From Glossina fuscipes (lineage: Eukaryota > Arthropoda > Insecta > Diptera > Glossinidae), in assembly GCF_014805625.2 (NCBI RefSeq), contig NW_024003472.1, forward strand, positions 512,550-576,549: a stretch of DNA of 64,000 bases. Reading direction: 5' to 3'. Within the stretch, counting starts at the first letter, position 1. Each line of letters opens with the position of its first letter. Below are positions 22,461 through 34,690 of the stretch, in pieces. Both the position numbers and the translations under genes were made by a program. A model generated the notes under the pieces. It had not been told where the DNA came from. It saw only the letters and a list, made by a program, of their open reading frames with translations, and did no database searches.

Positions 22461-23154
22461 GAAGTAAGGAATTCAACTTAACACACAAAAAAGGAATAAG
22501 CAGCTCCTTAGAATTATCAAACGCGACGAAGACTATAGGAAAAGGTAAACTACCACAAACCAGGGCCAACACTTTATACAGAAGACAATAACGCAATTTT
22601 AGTGACCTACTTACTATTCGTTGTTTATGAAATATACAAAATCCCAATTAAAATTAATAAAACATCCCAAAGAGAAATGTGTCTAACCTAGACAAACGAA
22701 AAAGAAATATTTAGTTTGTTCCAGTATTTCTCTACATTTGTAAAGATTCCAACGTAGAAATTGTAAATAAAAGAGTATTTATTATATTTAGCTCTGAAAT
22801 ATAGCTACTCCATTCGAATTTTCACTTGCGACATCGAGAAATACAGATTGGAAACCCCGTAGACTATTTATACATTTTAACCATGCCGAAGTTCTGAATC
22901 GATCTAACATTATATGTCACAAAATCAATGTGAAAATTTGACGGACTTCTTATTTGTATTAAAAATTAATTTAAAAGTCTGCACAAACGTTTGCAAAGAT
23001 CATTTAAATCCTTGGTTAAGTAAAACTCGTTACCCAAAATCCCACAAACCAATAACGAGAAAAAAACTGTCACCTACGCCTTATAAGATTATTAGCACAA
23101 ATATTGCCCAGAATTGCACCTTTAACTTCTTAAATTCTATTTAAACCTGATCGC
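22461..23154. other. Intergenic, nothing recognised
   Basis: AT-rich. A 76-codon open stretch at 22,914-23,144 has no recognisable features. It immediately precedes the part of the next LINE-A copy that can be aligned, so it may be unrecognisably decayed element sequence. Confidence 0.45.
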
Positions 23155-23945
23155 ATTAAATTTTATGAAATTAAACTCTTAAAAAATGGAGGAAACTTTC
23201 ATTTTCATGGAGAAAAGTATTCACCACTCTGTTCGTCGATTTAAAAATATCTGAAAATATACTTTCGTTCATTGATATAAGGCGTTTATTCGACTAAATA
23301 GTACACCCTAATCTGCACATTAAGCTTTGCTTAAATAAAACTAGATCTACATCAGATTTTATTACGCAATGTTCCATAGAGTTTGATGACCCGTCTGCTG
23401 CATAATGACTATTCATGAGCTTGGTGAGACCAATACTTGAATAAGCCTCTATTCTGTGGCTCCTTTCGTAGGGATGTTATGTAGATTTAATTGAGTACGT
23501 CAAAAACAACCTCAGCTCTTTGTCCTTAAAAATTTGAGTAGGAACTCCCTTGTCTCTTTACCACGTTATGAAAATATATTATTTTGCCTATACTTGCCGC
23601 CACTTGAGAAATATAGATTTATCCTTATTCTTCTAAGTGAATAAAAAATAATAATAAAAAAGATAAAAATAATAAGAATATAGGTTTAATAAACGCTATT
23701 ATTAGCTCACCAGCAGTGTTACCGTTCTTTTGGAAGCCAGTGTAGCTATGACCACAAGATTTGCAACCTGTTTACTATTTTTTTTTTACATGAATTTTAT
23801 TCTTTTAAGTATTTCTTGATTTTTTTAATAATCTGTAAAAGCTTATGTATAATATTTAATTCTAATTTATTTCTAATAGTTAATTAAATTCGACTGTTAA
23901 ATTATTTTAGATGAATTCATGGGCGAAGAAATAAATGGCTGAATC
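23155..23945 (+). mobile_element. LINE-A copy 4, decayed 3' end
   Basis: This aligns at the DNA level with 44,310-45,300 of the youngest copy. Shared points are TTCATTGATATAAGGCGT (23,269-23,286), AAGCTTTGCTTAAATAAAAC, TTGGTGAGACCAATACTTGA and CACGTTATGAAAATATATTA. The 3' UTR hairpin sequence is present at 23,887-23,917, followed by a poor GAAATAAATGG tail. A large internal part of the 3' region seems to be missing. No frame longer than about 30 codons survives, so this is the oldest of the LINE-A copies. Confidence 0.75.
23887..23917 (+). promoter_or_regulatory. Predicted 3'-end RNA hairpin of LINE-A (oldest copy)
   Basis: AATTCGACT (23,887-23,895) faces AGATGAATT (23,909-23,917) over a 13-nt loop. 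Eight of nine positions can still pair, including one G-U; one A-A mismatch is present. It is homologous to the hairpins at 6,798 and 45,245. Confidence 0.5.
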
Positions 23946-26149
23946 AACTGAATTTAATATGATGAACCTCCAACATTCGCCTGGCATGTATCTTCTAATA
24001 AGACAAATTCTCTCCATTTAATTTGAAGTTCGTTTCTCTTTACAAATTTTGGCTTACAAATTTTGTAACCAATTGGCAATTTGAAGAAACTTCATTTTGT
24101 GAATTGTTAAAGGCATGCTGAACAATAAAAATTTGAGGAACAGAAACTCTAAAACACTACAACAAAATAAATCGTTTCTAGTCACAACTAGATTATTTAA
24201 ATCCACAACGTAAAACAACGCATCGTCTAGATAAAAATATGTAAAAGAAACTAAGCAAGATCGTTCTTGACAGATTACGCACACTGTTTTTATCACACCT
24301 AGGTTAATTTTTATGAACGCAAGCTATCTTACATTCACTATCTGGCCTTATAGTACACATGCCAATCTAGAAGTTTTGGTTATAAACTGTGGAGCAGGTA
24401 ATATCTGAGTTGGATAAACACTAAGCCTTCTGTAACAAAACAAAATAATATAACAGCATATATTTGACATTTTGTATATTTCAGAGACCGTGAGACACCT
24501 GTGCATCATTCAACTACAAAAACAAAAGATAAGCAGAATGAATTAACAACAATGGTTGTCTTTACATGTTTTCCCTAAATTGAGTTTTCACCTAAGCCAC
24601 CACTAGGCTGACTAGTGAAATAAAGAAAATTGATTGGCGGCAGTTTTGTTTCGCCAGCTTGTATTTTATGCTAGCGTTGACTTGGCTGCCTTCCAAACAA
24701 TTCTTTTCTCCTTTTTTGGCGGATTTATTTTATTTCTTCGCGTTTCTTATTAGCTCATTACCTAATGTCGCTGTTCTCTACCAGAGGACGCCACATAGCT
24801 ATTTAACCATAAGTAAACTGTTTACTCTTCAGCAAAGTTGTAAATAAAGCTTATCTCTCTACAAAAATAGTAACGAAAGTAAATAGAAAGACTCTTCGTG
24901 CATTAAGTTCATTATGAGAGCGAATTACATTTTTTCCTTGTGCTTGTTATGAGCATAAACGGTTAAATACGTTTTTGTTCGTTCCAAATCAACCACTTCA
25001 TCGCCGTTAACACATCACAGAAGAAGGCATAAAAAGACTCGATCGAAAGGTGACACAAACTTTAAAAAAACAATCTTAATTTTTACATATGCCGGGCTAC
25101 ATTCCCTTTTGACATTATACGTGTAAGTAAGAACATTCTATGAATTTACCAAAAGCCCGTCATAATTAAATAGAGTTCATATATTTTTCGCGAAGTGAAT
25201 TTCGCGTGTAAAATTAAAGTAAACTAAATTTTGTTGTCGGCAAACGATCAGATCGCATACTTACGAAGCTATAAAGAGGCCCATTGACAGTGAAATAATG
25301 TTTTACAAAAACTCAGGAAAAAGTTTGCACAATTTTTCATTATTTTGTGAATCGCCCCAATTCAGGAATCCAAAGTTCAATAAGTGACTCCATAGGCAAG
25401 CTTCGTTGCGCAAGCGCGCACGTGTAGTGCACACTTTGCTTGCAAGCAAATTCGTCAAAAGTTTGTATGTCGGTACATTTTTATATACAAAAGAGTACAT
25501 GTCACAAGTAAAGAATATTTGTAATCCATTTGAAAGCGGTGTCCTTAACGAATAATAAGCTGCAGAGAAAACAATGATAATTTTTTTATTGTTGATTTAT
25601 TGTTAAATTGAAAAAAGATGGTTTTACCTTTAACCAAGTTCTGGAAAGTCGCATTGTGATCAAGCCTGATTAAATTATGTTCATTATAGTTTCATTTAAA
25701 GAAAAAATCTCTAATAGTCGTTTAATCATTTCGTTCACTCTATTTCTCAAGGCAACCAAAATTGTAAGAGGGTAAATCGTAAACCCTCAACGATAGCACC
25801 GGCTATCATAGTCATTATTAACACTTACCATTAGGATGAGTTCTTAATTCTCTGAATAAAAAGTAGGCAAGAACAAACGTTAGTAGTCGCGTTCACAAGA
25901 ATTTAAGAGCGGAACTTCTGATAATAAGTTGCTAATATATTCTTTTATTCTGTTTTGCTATAAATTTTTTTTCTCTCTTGGTTTTTTCTTATTCTATTGC
26001 TGTAGTCAGCCAACAATCTTTTGAGAACCAAAACACACCCTAATTTTGCATTGGCTGGACACACTAGTGAGAGCGTCCATCACATTTTTTCTGTTCAGTA
26101 AAATTTTTTGTATGTGTACGACACTTTTTTTTCAATTCTAATGCTAATG
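23946..26149. other. Intergenic, nothing recognised
   Basis: AT-rich sequence with only short open stretches and no family motif. Confidence 0.5.
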
Positions 26150-26195
26150 CAGTGTGAAGTTGGGTATAAATAAATAAATAAATACACACATACAA
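26150..26195 (+). repeat. Possible LINE 3' tail, (TAAA)n
   Basis: GAAGTTGGGTATAAATAAAT and further TAAA repeats resemble the tail ends of the LINE-A copies, but there is no matching hairpin and no recognisable coding sequence upstream. It may be the tail of another LINE or a simple repeat. Confidence 0.3.
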
Positions 26196-29100
26196 ATAAT
26201 GGTTGAATTGTATGTCATACGCAACCATACGTATTTATGCTCAGGTAAGGTAAGGAGCAATGTATGAAAAAAGCAAATGTGTTTATTGTTAAACGAAGGG
26301 ATCGGAACACACTACTGAACCTAAAATTATAAAAATGCCACCACCACCATTTTTTATACTTCTTGCATTCTTTAACACAGAGAATTTAGAAATTGTGCTG
26401 GGGAGGAGCATATACATGTAGAGGATAACTATTGTTTTGTTATTGTACTCTTGTCTATATGCACTTATAAAATGTGGTAAACACCTCACCATTGTCCATT
26501 TTAGCACCGTTAGAATTACCTCAATGAATTACACCACCCAGAAGTGTTTCTTTTCTTCGGTTACAGAAATTTCTTACAAACGATAATTCCTTAAACGTTT
26601 ACATATTTATAATTTCGCATATGCGATCATGAAAGTTGAGATATGTTCTTAATGTATTTAGTGACAATGGCCTACTATATATGCGACATAAAAGCATATA
26701 CTGTTTAAGTCGAAAATAAACTTAATTGTTATACAAAATTCAGTACTATTATAGAACTTTGTCGTCGTGTCATGTCAAGCCCAATCTGGAAATGCTCAAA
26801 TTTTTTTGTATGAATTACCGAAGAAATTAATGTGGATTCTTCTCTTATTAATTTTCAAGAGTGGAAACTTTATTATAATTCAAAGATATATTATACGTGT
26901 ACCCTTACCATATACGCACTTTTTGGTCTCTAATCCAAATATTTCCGTTACTTAGAAAGGTTGAAAAGGTGAGTGTATATCCGATATTAATCTAGAGGTA
27001 GACCATTCTAGCATTTAGAATGATCAAGTCATATAATACATTGACAATTTAAAGCATAGAAGGCGACACCATTTCCAGGCGTTCGGAAGAAATTTAGAAA
27101 GATAGAATTTAATATTCTAAGTAAGGAGCTTCTCTAGATGTTGAAATCATTATCTATTTACCGCAAAAAAATTTAAAAATTACTTGAGTGAAGTTGTCCC
27201 ACTGTACGTAGCCCAATCTTTTGTCTTTGCTAAAAGATGGGCTGTCTTCACACTTGTTTCGCACCCATGTGAAAATAATTGTTCATTGAACGATATCGAA
27301 ACCATAACGAAATGATGAGAAAAACTAAACAAAAATAAAAAGACGGACATAAACCAAAAAAGTAATCGTAGTTGATGTTATAAAAAATTAGAAGCGAAAT
27401 TTATTGTTACTTTTTACCGTATAGCGTATGTATACTATCGGCGAAAAATTACTTTATACAAACTAAAAGGAATTCATATAAGGTAATCTTATATATATGT
27501 ATATACGGATGATAAACCCTGAACATAGTAATACCAGTAGGTTTTTCTGACAGGTTTTAGCATCCTTGAAAACATATCAAAATACTTGTTTAATTCGTCA
27601 AAACTCTTTATAATTAATTTAGTGTTTTATGTAAATGAGGACGGCATATTTGAAGCGATTTTGGCGGTGATAAACTCAGGACATAGTAATGAAATTAGGT
27701 TTTTATAAGTTTCAGCATTTGCTAAGATGTATCTAAAATCTGTACTTAAAAAAATCTGTTACATAAAATCTTTGCAAAATTGTTATAACTCGATTTAGAC
27801 CTTGCATTCTTTCAATGTTTGTACTGTAACAGTGCATGAGAGTGGCTTGAGATTTTTTAACTTCGTGTTATTAAAGGCTTAGTTTGTTCTATAAATGCTT
27901 GCTTCCTAACATACTTTAGTATTTGTTTTTCTTTACTTCGTGAAAACCCGTAACATACCGAACATATTTTCAGCAAACGCACAAACCTTAAAAAATATGG
28001 GTTATTTTGGTGGCCTATCTTCACTCCACTTGAGTATACATCTGCAATACTAAGCATGAAATGTTTCATATTTGAATCTAATCTAGAACAACGCTTTGTA
28101 GAAGCCTTATGAGAAAGGATGCCTTAGCTGTTTAACATTTATTTACGAAAAGGACTTGAAAAGTGATAATTTACTTGCTTAGTTTCGATTTTCCCTGAAA
28201 TTCCGGGTGAAGTAGCGTTAGACGAATAAAAAAATGAACTAAAATGATTAAATCTTTTACAAAAAATAATGGAATCCTTTCATTTTATTTTATTCGTCCC
28301 TCATGCTGAGCCTTGACTATATTACACATACGTCACTTCAATTACATTGGTAAAAAACGCCCAAATTCGTAGAATACACTTTGACTAGGCCAAACATACT
28401 TTTTTTTAATGTGGCATATGTAATACAATCGATCTGCAAGTATTTGAGTGGAGTCGAATACAAGTGCCCCTGTGCTTTTTCTTTCTCGTCAAAATACATC
28501 AGTTATATTATTATTATTTGTTCGTCGAAGTATGATAGATAATATGTATACTTCGATTGTATTTAAATATGCGGATTCCCTTTAATGTATGCTCTAGCAA
28601 TTAACTTTATTATTAAAAATTTATAGCTTTGCGGCTGTTTTAAAACCACAATTAGTAGACAACGAACACTAAAAAGCCGACAAGTTTCTAGCTTTATATA
28701 CGAATAAGATCCAAGTTGCGTTTGCTGGCTTATATTATTTTCTTAATTGGAAATATTATCATTTATTATTTAAACATTTGTTACACATGCGCAACTGACC
28801 GCTAACGCTAACCGCAAACTCTAATAACGTGTTTTCGCGGATGAGTAATGTGCTCCTATTCCGTATGCCCATGCTTCTTATGTTCACTTTCTGTTTATAT
28901 TTAAAATGAGCTTGGTCATTTCTTTTATAACCCATTTTAGTAATTATCAGGGTTCCTCGTGGTTTACACATCGTCCGTTTCTCTTGACTTGAAATTTTCA
29001 CAGTTGCCAAAATTAACATAAAACTCTATAACTTGGTATGTAGTATTTTTTCAGTTTTTACACATCAAATTTCAAAATCGACATACTTCTACATTCTTTC

Positions 29101-31299
29101 ACAGTAGCTAAAGCACCGAAATTAACAGAGTAGCTAAAACTCAAATCAAAGAAACAAATCTCACACAAAAAAATTATCTTTAACTACTTGTAATATGCCT
29201 ATGAAACTTAACCTTGCCTGAACGTTTTGCGGCCATTTATGCACAACCATTGTAGTTATTCATGTGGTCGCCGCAATTATTTTTCCTGAGCTTAAATTAA
29301 CACCAACTATGGTTTCGAACACTGGTAGAAGGAAGCGCGAACAGACCGACCTGACTAAATAAATGCACAACACTACGGTTTTAAAAATTATCAACGATGA
29401 ATGTTTGTAAGAAGATCAAATCTAATATAGTCCTACACTTTGGTGGCGTAAATACAACACGAGTTCTATGAATATTTTACATGTTTTTACAATTCGCCGA
29501 CGCGAAAGAGAGGAATCTGAGAGTGTTTTATAGGCTGAAGATGTGCAATCACTTTACTTTCCGATACTCCTTTCTATGTTTTTTATTAAAGAGAGATTCA
29601 CAATTTGCGAAAGACCTGTCACGACACCTACCATTTTTCATCCATTACATTACAACATATTACTTGCTGAATCATCAACTTGTCCATGATTTCACTTAAA
29701 CCGGAGGATTTTTCTCAGGCATTTTCTGTCCTCTGTGTTGAATTATTTCAAATTACCTTCAATGTAGTGCATATTTGACCTATGGGAACATGGCGAAACC
29801 ATAAACAATCATATTCGACTAATGCGGTATTATGAACGCGGTATTGGTAGATGAGTAAGAAAAACAAACTAACATATTGCCTCATCTTCTCATAATTAAG
29901 CAGCTTTTTACAGCAAACTCATCTTAGTTTTGTTGATGCTAGCCTAATTGAATGACGTTAATCGCCAATCGAAAAGAAACAAATTTTTAATCACTTTGTG
30001 ATTCTTATTGAATGGTTCTTGGAAGTTCTTTTTTTTGTAGGACGTCCTTGCCGCCGACCTTCTTGAAAATCTCCACCGAATTTGTATGGGAACTTCTGTT
30101 GGAAAGACAGTATATTTTTTGCTGGCAAATCGACCGAAAGCTATAAACAGTTATTACAAACAGCTTAATCCGTACACATACCGGGAAGGTTTTGTCGCAC
30201 TAGCTCTGCTAACATAACGTGTAATTTGCCTTAAAAATGCTTACTGTTGTAGACAGGAAGTAAATTCATTGGTATAATGTAGAACATAAAGTATAAATAA
30301 GACAAATAATCAGTAATAAGGAATATCTTTATTTTTTTACTTACATATGGAGCTTACGCTTATTGTCGGTATGAAACCTCACGGATATGATGTTTTCTTA
30401 ACTTTCTAACATCATTAGTTGCACCAACTAAAGCGATAACAAACAGTTTGCGATAACAACATTTTGCCTGCGGAAACTCGACCATGGTTTTATTTTCGAC
30501 GAACGTAGTCTTTCGTCTTAGCAACATTTCTAAGAGCTTCTAACTATTGCACACGAATATAGGTAAGTTTTAAAGCTTATTACTATGGTGATTTGGTAAG
30601 TAATAATTATCCAAAATAAATCGCTGTATATATAGAGAGAATTACTAAAAAGCTGGTTTTTCATACTTTTTATTTATCATGTATTATATACGTTGCATTG
30701 TTCGCTCGACGAACCGTTTCGACGAGAAAATGTTTTTTTGGAGGACTTAATCTACACTGATTTAGTAATCCCTTGTACATCTTTGATGAATTGTGCCATG
30801 TTAAGTTAAAGAAAAAAACAAAATGACTTTATCTATATTATATTATATTAAACGTCTTGAATCAAAGCTGTTATGTCGGTAAAAGATCTGCTGCAATTTA
30901 TGCATAGAGTTTTTAGCAGTACGATGCTACAAATAGGTAATATTTGCTGATTATAGCTTTATTTGTCGCAATGATAGATGTTGTTTGTAATGTTTATAAG
31001 AAAATTGCCAAAACTCAAATATATTCTATGCTTGTATTCAGAATTTACTGTAAACTAAAAAAGACGAACGCGAGTACAAACTTTTTATCTTATCTTATTA
31101 ACTGTGCGCTACATAAGTCAATTTCAATATAATGCTACATATACCTCTCGTATTTCAGAACTCGGTCTGTTACATGTATGAAGTATTTTATGTGTATATG
31201 TTACTATAGGAGACTTGTTTATTACTATTATATTTAGATAAGAAGAGTAAAAATGACAAAATTACCACATTATAATCTAATATGTAGTAGATTAACGAA
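26196..31299. other. Intergenic; partial tandem duplication near 27.6 kb
   Basis: About 5.1 kb of AT-rich sequence with no gene. The only structure noticed is the diverged direct repeat at 27,508-27,730. Open stretches are all under about 90 codons and without motifs. Confidence 0.5.
27508..27730. repeat. Diverged direct repeat, ~65 bp units 158 bp apart
   Basis: GATGATAAACCCTGAACATA with about 45 following bases (27,508-27,572) resembles GGTGATAAACTCAGGACATA with its following bases (27,666-27,730). Both include a TAGGTTTTT run and a CAGCAT-like end (TTAGCATCC against TCAGCATTT). Spacing suggests an old tandem duplication of about 158 bases. Confidence 0.6.
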
Positions 31300-31440
31300 A
31301 TTACGCGGTGGCCTCGTAAAGTTAAAAATTCTTTTGACGCTTCAACACGACCTTGTTTTTCAAACAAGTTCAAATATTTTGGCACAAGCCGAAAAGACAC
31401 GCGAGGCAAGCCCAAATCATCCATAAAAATTATTTATATT
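31300..31440 (-). pseudogene. mariner-family transposase fragment (middle segment)
   Basis: The minus strand gives MDDLGLPRVSFRLVPKYLNL followed by FEKQGRVEASKEFLTL. This matches the stretch after the second helix-turn-helix of some mariner-type transposases, where a short LG-R-V-x-RLVPK-L box is followed by a Q-K-R-V helix. The first aspartate and everything downstream are absent, so only ~45 codons support the call. Confidence 0.45.
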
Positions 31441-34169
31441 GATCGTGTTGACATACCAACAGTATCTATAAGGTATCTCTGTGTTAATTAGTAGTTGACA
31501 TGTACGTGCTCTTCCCTTTTTGTGATATATTCATCAGTAGTTGAGATTTGCCTTCGATTGCGTGATGATCCTCATTAAATGATTTGTACTATTTAAAAAC
31601 TTATGATCTTTGATAAACACTCATCACCATAACACTTTTGCATAACTTTTAATTCATATCATTTCATTTTTTTGACAAAATTTGATGCACATTCTCTGTT
31701 TAACAGATTTTTTCATTCTAAAAATTGTTAACAGTAAGATTATTTAAACGCAAAAAGCACTGCAATTACTAACCTAACAGCTTCTCACAACAGTTATACC
31801 AACCTACCAAAAATATGTACACATCGATATTATAGCGATGATATTTCAAAAAAATATAGCCTTCTAATTTTTTGTCCACCCTACGTATCTACAAAAGGTG
31901 CTCACAATAAATTTGAGTGCAGACAACCGACCAATGGAAGGAGTGTTGTGCAAAAACCGAACTAAGTCCACAAAAACGCTCGCCTATGTCAGGCAAAACT
32001 GTTAACAAGAAGGTTATTGGAGCGTTTCGACGGCGATGAAGTCGATGCAATTGATTTGGAAAAATAACTTAAGACAGTTTTCATTTTATCAATGCAATTC
32101 AACTTAGTTTTTGGTCATAATAGGAATTGCAAAAAATTTTAGCTAAACACTGGATAAGATAAGGTACACCCAAAGTGAAGGTGCTCTAATACTTGCGCAT
32201 GGAAACATACAAAAAGTAGGGAAATATAAAAAAATTTACAGACATCAGTTCAAGTTGAATATATTTTTCAATACAAACTAAATGTAGAAATAGGCATATG
32301 TGCGAGTTTTGTTTCGTTGTTGGTATGTTCTACCAGAACAATTGCAGTGACTTCGAATTTACCAATCCGCAAACAAGCACATATGTTATTTCTGCTAAGA
32401 GCACAAAGTATATTACTGGGTGGTAAAGAGCAAATGCAACGATTTCTTTATGTTGGAGTATATATACAACGTGATCACGCAAGGTGTTATAAAAATTTGT
32501 TTTGATCTCGTTCTCGGTTATTTACATCAAAAAATTTACTCACTTACGAACGTGAAATCAAAAGAATGGTTAAATTGACAAGGAACTTTTAAAGCAAGGG
32601 TTGCACGGACAGTTGCACAACACAAATGGACACACATTGAAAGTAGTGATGAACTTACTAGACGTGATTGTATATTTTTCTACCTAACTATCTATTTTTT
32701 AACGGACGGTAAATATTGTACCACAGTCCACCACAGATCATCAACGTTATTTCTGCTTAACGGTCTTATTAATATAATAATCAACCCCGTTAACTTATTT
32801 GCATATTTCTCTCAAAGGTGTGTAATAGAAACAAACTTTCTAAAAAAAGCCAAACAAAAATTCATTTGTATAAGTATGTTTGAAACGAAAAAAAAAAAAA
32901 AATATTGAACACAGATGCCGTAATTTTTAATAACATTACAAAAATGTTTGACATGTTATAATTTTGGTTGCTAATTTAGAGTAAGCCTGGGTAAAGCGAA
33001 CTTAAAGAATTATTTCAATTCGAAGTATTTATTTATCGAACGTAGTTAACAGTTACTGAAAAAACAATTTTTTTGAGAAAGTTAAATAGCAACGTTCTTC
33101 GGTGTGAGAGTTTGCATAGATTTATCGTTTTTAAGGATCGTTTTGAGTAGGAGTTGAATGAGGGATTCTCAATTTCATTAAAATGTCTCGAAAACTGCAG
33201 CCCAAGTTTCCATTATCAAGGATTTGAAAAGTTTTCATTCCAATTGTTACGTGTGAAAATTAGGTAAAGAAGAAAAAGGTAGAGTAGTTTTGGGTACTAA
33301 AAGCAGAAATAAGATTTTATAGGCTAAAATGCGAAAAAGCTATTCGATCCAATGTTTTCTTAAAGACAAGTATAAAAACCAACAAAAATAATATTTTTCA
33401 AAAGGATTAAAATATTTCATTAGTTTATGAAAGGAAGCCTATGAAAGATAGAAAAGATACAGGATCTCAGAATTACATGAGACTTACCGTAAGGCTCATT
33501 GGATGCTTTTTCAGAATATGATAAGGGTGAAGTCTAACTACGATTAGCGACCTTGATGTAAATCCATAAAATTACAACCTTGCTGTTATTATTATGCCAC
33601 CAGTTAATCAGAATTTATATTGTAATGAATGAAGTGCCACGCGTGATTTAGGTGTGTCAATGAATGCGATGTATTGGATAGCATGCTTCCGATTAAGACT
33701 TGCGCTATTGTTATTGATATAACTGGGTTTAAATTTATTAAAATCGTTCTATTGAAATCCATCAAATACATAACTCATATTTTTAACATTGTTCTAAACA
33801 CGTTCACATTTGCCACGACTTGAAAACATGCGAAAATTTGTAAAGTTCCAAAAGCAAGCAATAAGTGTCGGTTGATTGTAATTCTCCCATGCATGTCGAA
33901 AGCCTCTGAATGCCTAACAAATATGTGAGTACGTAATCAAAAACCAGTTGTTACCCCTTAAGCAATCTGCTAACTGTAGATGGTAGCACAATTGTGCCAC
34001 TACCTTCGTAAATGTAGTTGAGGAATTACGACTAAGTCTTAATGAAAACATGATGGACTTCTTAAAGTTCGCTATGTTCAAAGACTTTTGGTACAACGGG
34101 CCTTAAGATGTTGTTCCTAAAGCTCAACAGATTTTATAATATCTTTTCCGCAGCAATGACGTTATCAAG
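31441..34169. other. Intergenic, nothing recognised
   Basis: AT-rich sequence. A stretch near 32,030 can be read as LLERFDGDEVDAIDLEK, but no family is recognised and no frame extends it. Confidence 0.5.
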
Positions 34170-34690
34170 TGGAGTTACGGTTAATTCCAACAAAGCAAAA
34201 TGCATTTTTCTTCATAAAAAATAACGATCTTACTTGCTGTGCCCACTGCGAAATGGTAAACAAATGCAGACATTAAACGCTGCTAAAACTCTGGATGTTA
34301 CTTTTAATAACACCCTATCCTAGGCACACAAAATCCACAGTAGTGTCAGATCTCTATTCAAATTCTCTATTTACTAGAAATAGTATATTTAATGCCCATA
34401 CTTTTGTATGATCGTGAGCTATCTGATGAATGTAATTTTGCGAGCAAGAGAAAGCAGAAGGCTTCTTTTAACAATGTACGAAATGTGTATAGATTGAAGC
34501 GTTACGATAATGTACCACCATGTTTTAGGCGATTCATTGGAGTGAGTTCCGAAAAGTTGTGGAATTTATGGTAAAATGCTTATATTTTTGCAGAAGATTA
34601 GCTACTAGGAACGGCCTAAATGTTTAGACCACAGAACACATATCGAAAAATTTAGTATAGGATGTAATATTATACAACTCAGACCCAAGC
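34170..34690 (+). pseudogene. Non-LTR retrotransposon RT fragment (thumb region), third lineage
   Basis: The plus strand reads VTVNSNKAKCIFLHKK (34,180-34,226), then an NAAKTLDVTFNNTLS stretch, then after a frameshift MPILLYDRELSDECNFASKR and FNNVRNVYRLKRYDNVPPCF with RRFIGVSSEKL (34,392-34,574). This corresponds to the sequence after the YADD box: N-x-x-K-x-K-C-I-F, the LGVTFN strand, the P-x-L-x-Y-x-x-E segment, and the conserved R-Y-x-x-x-L-x-R-Y-D-H-V box. It differs from LINE-A and from the I-like element. No YADD box or ends were found. Confidence 0.6.
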
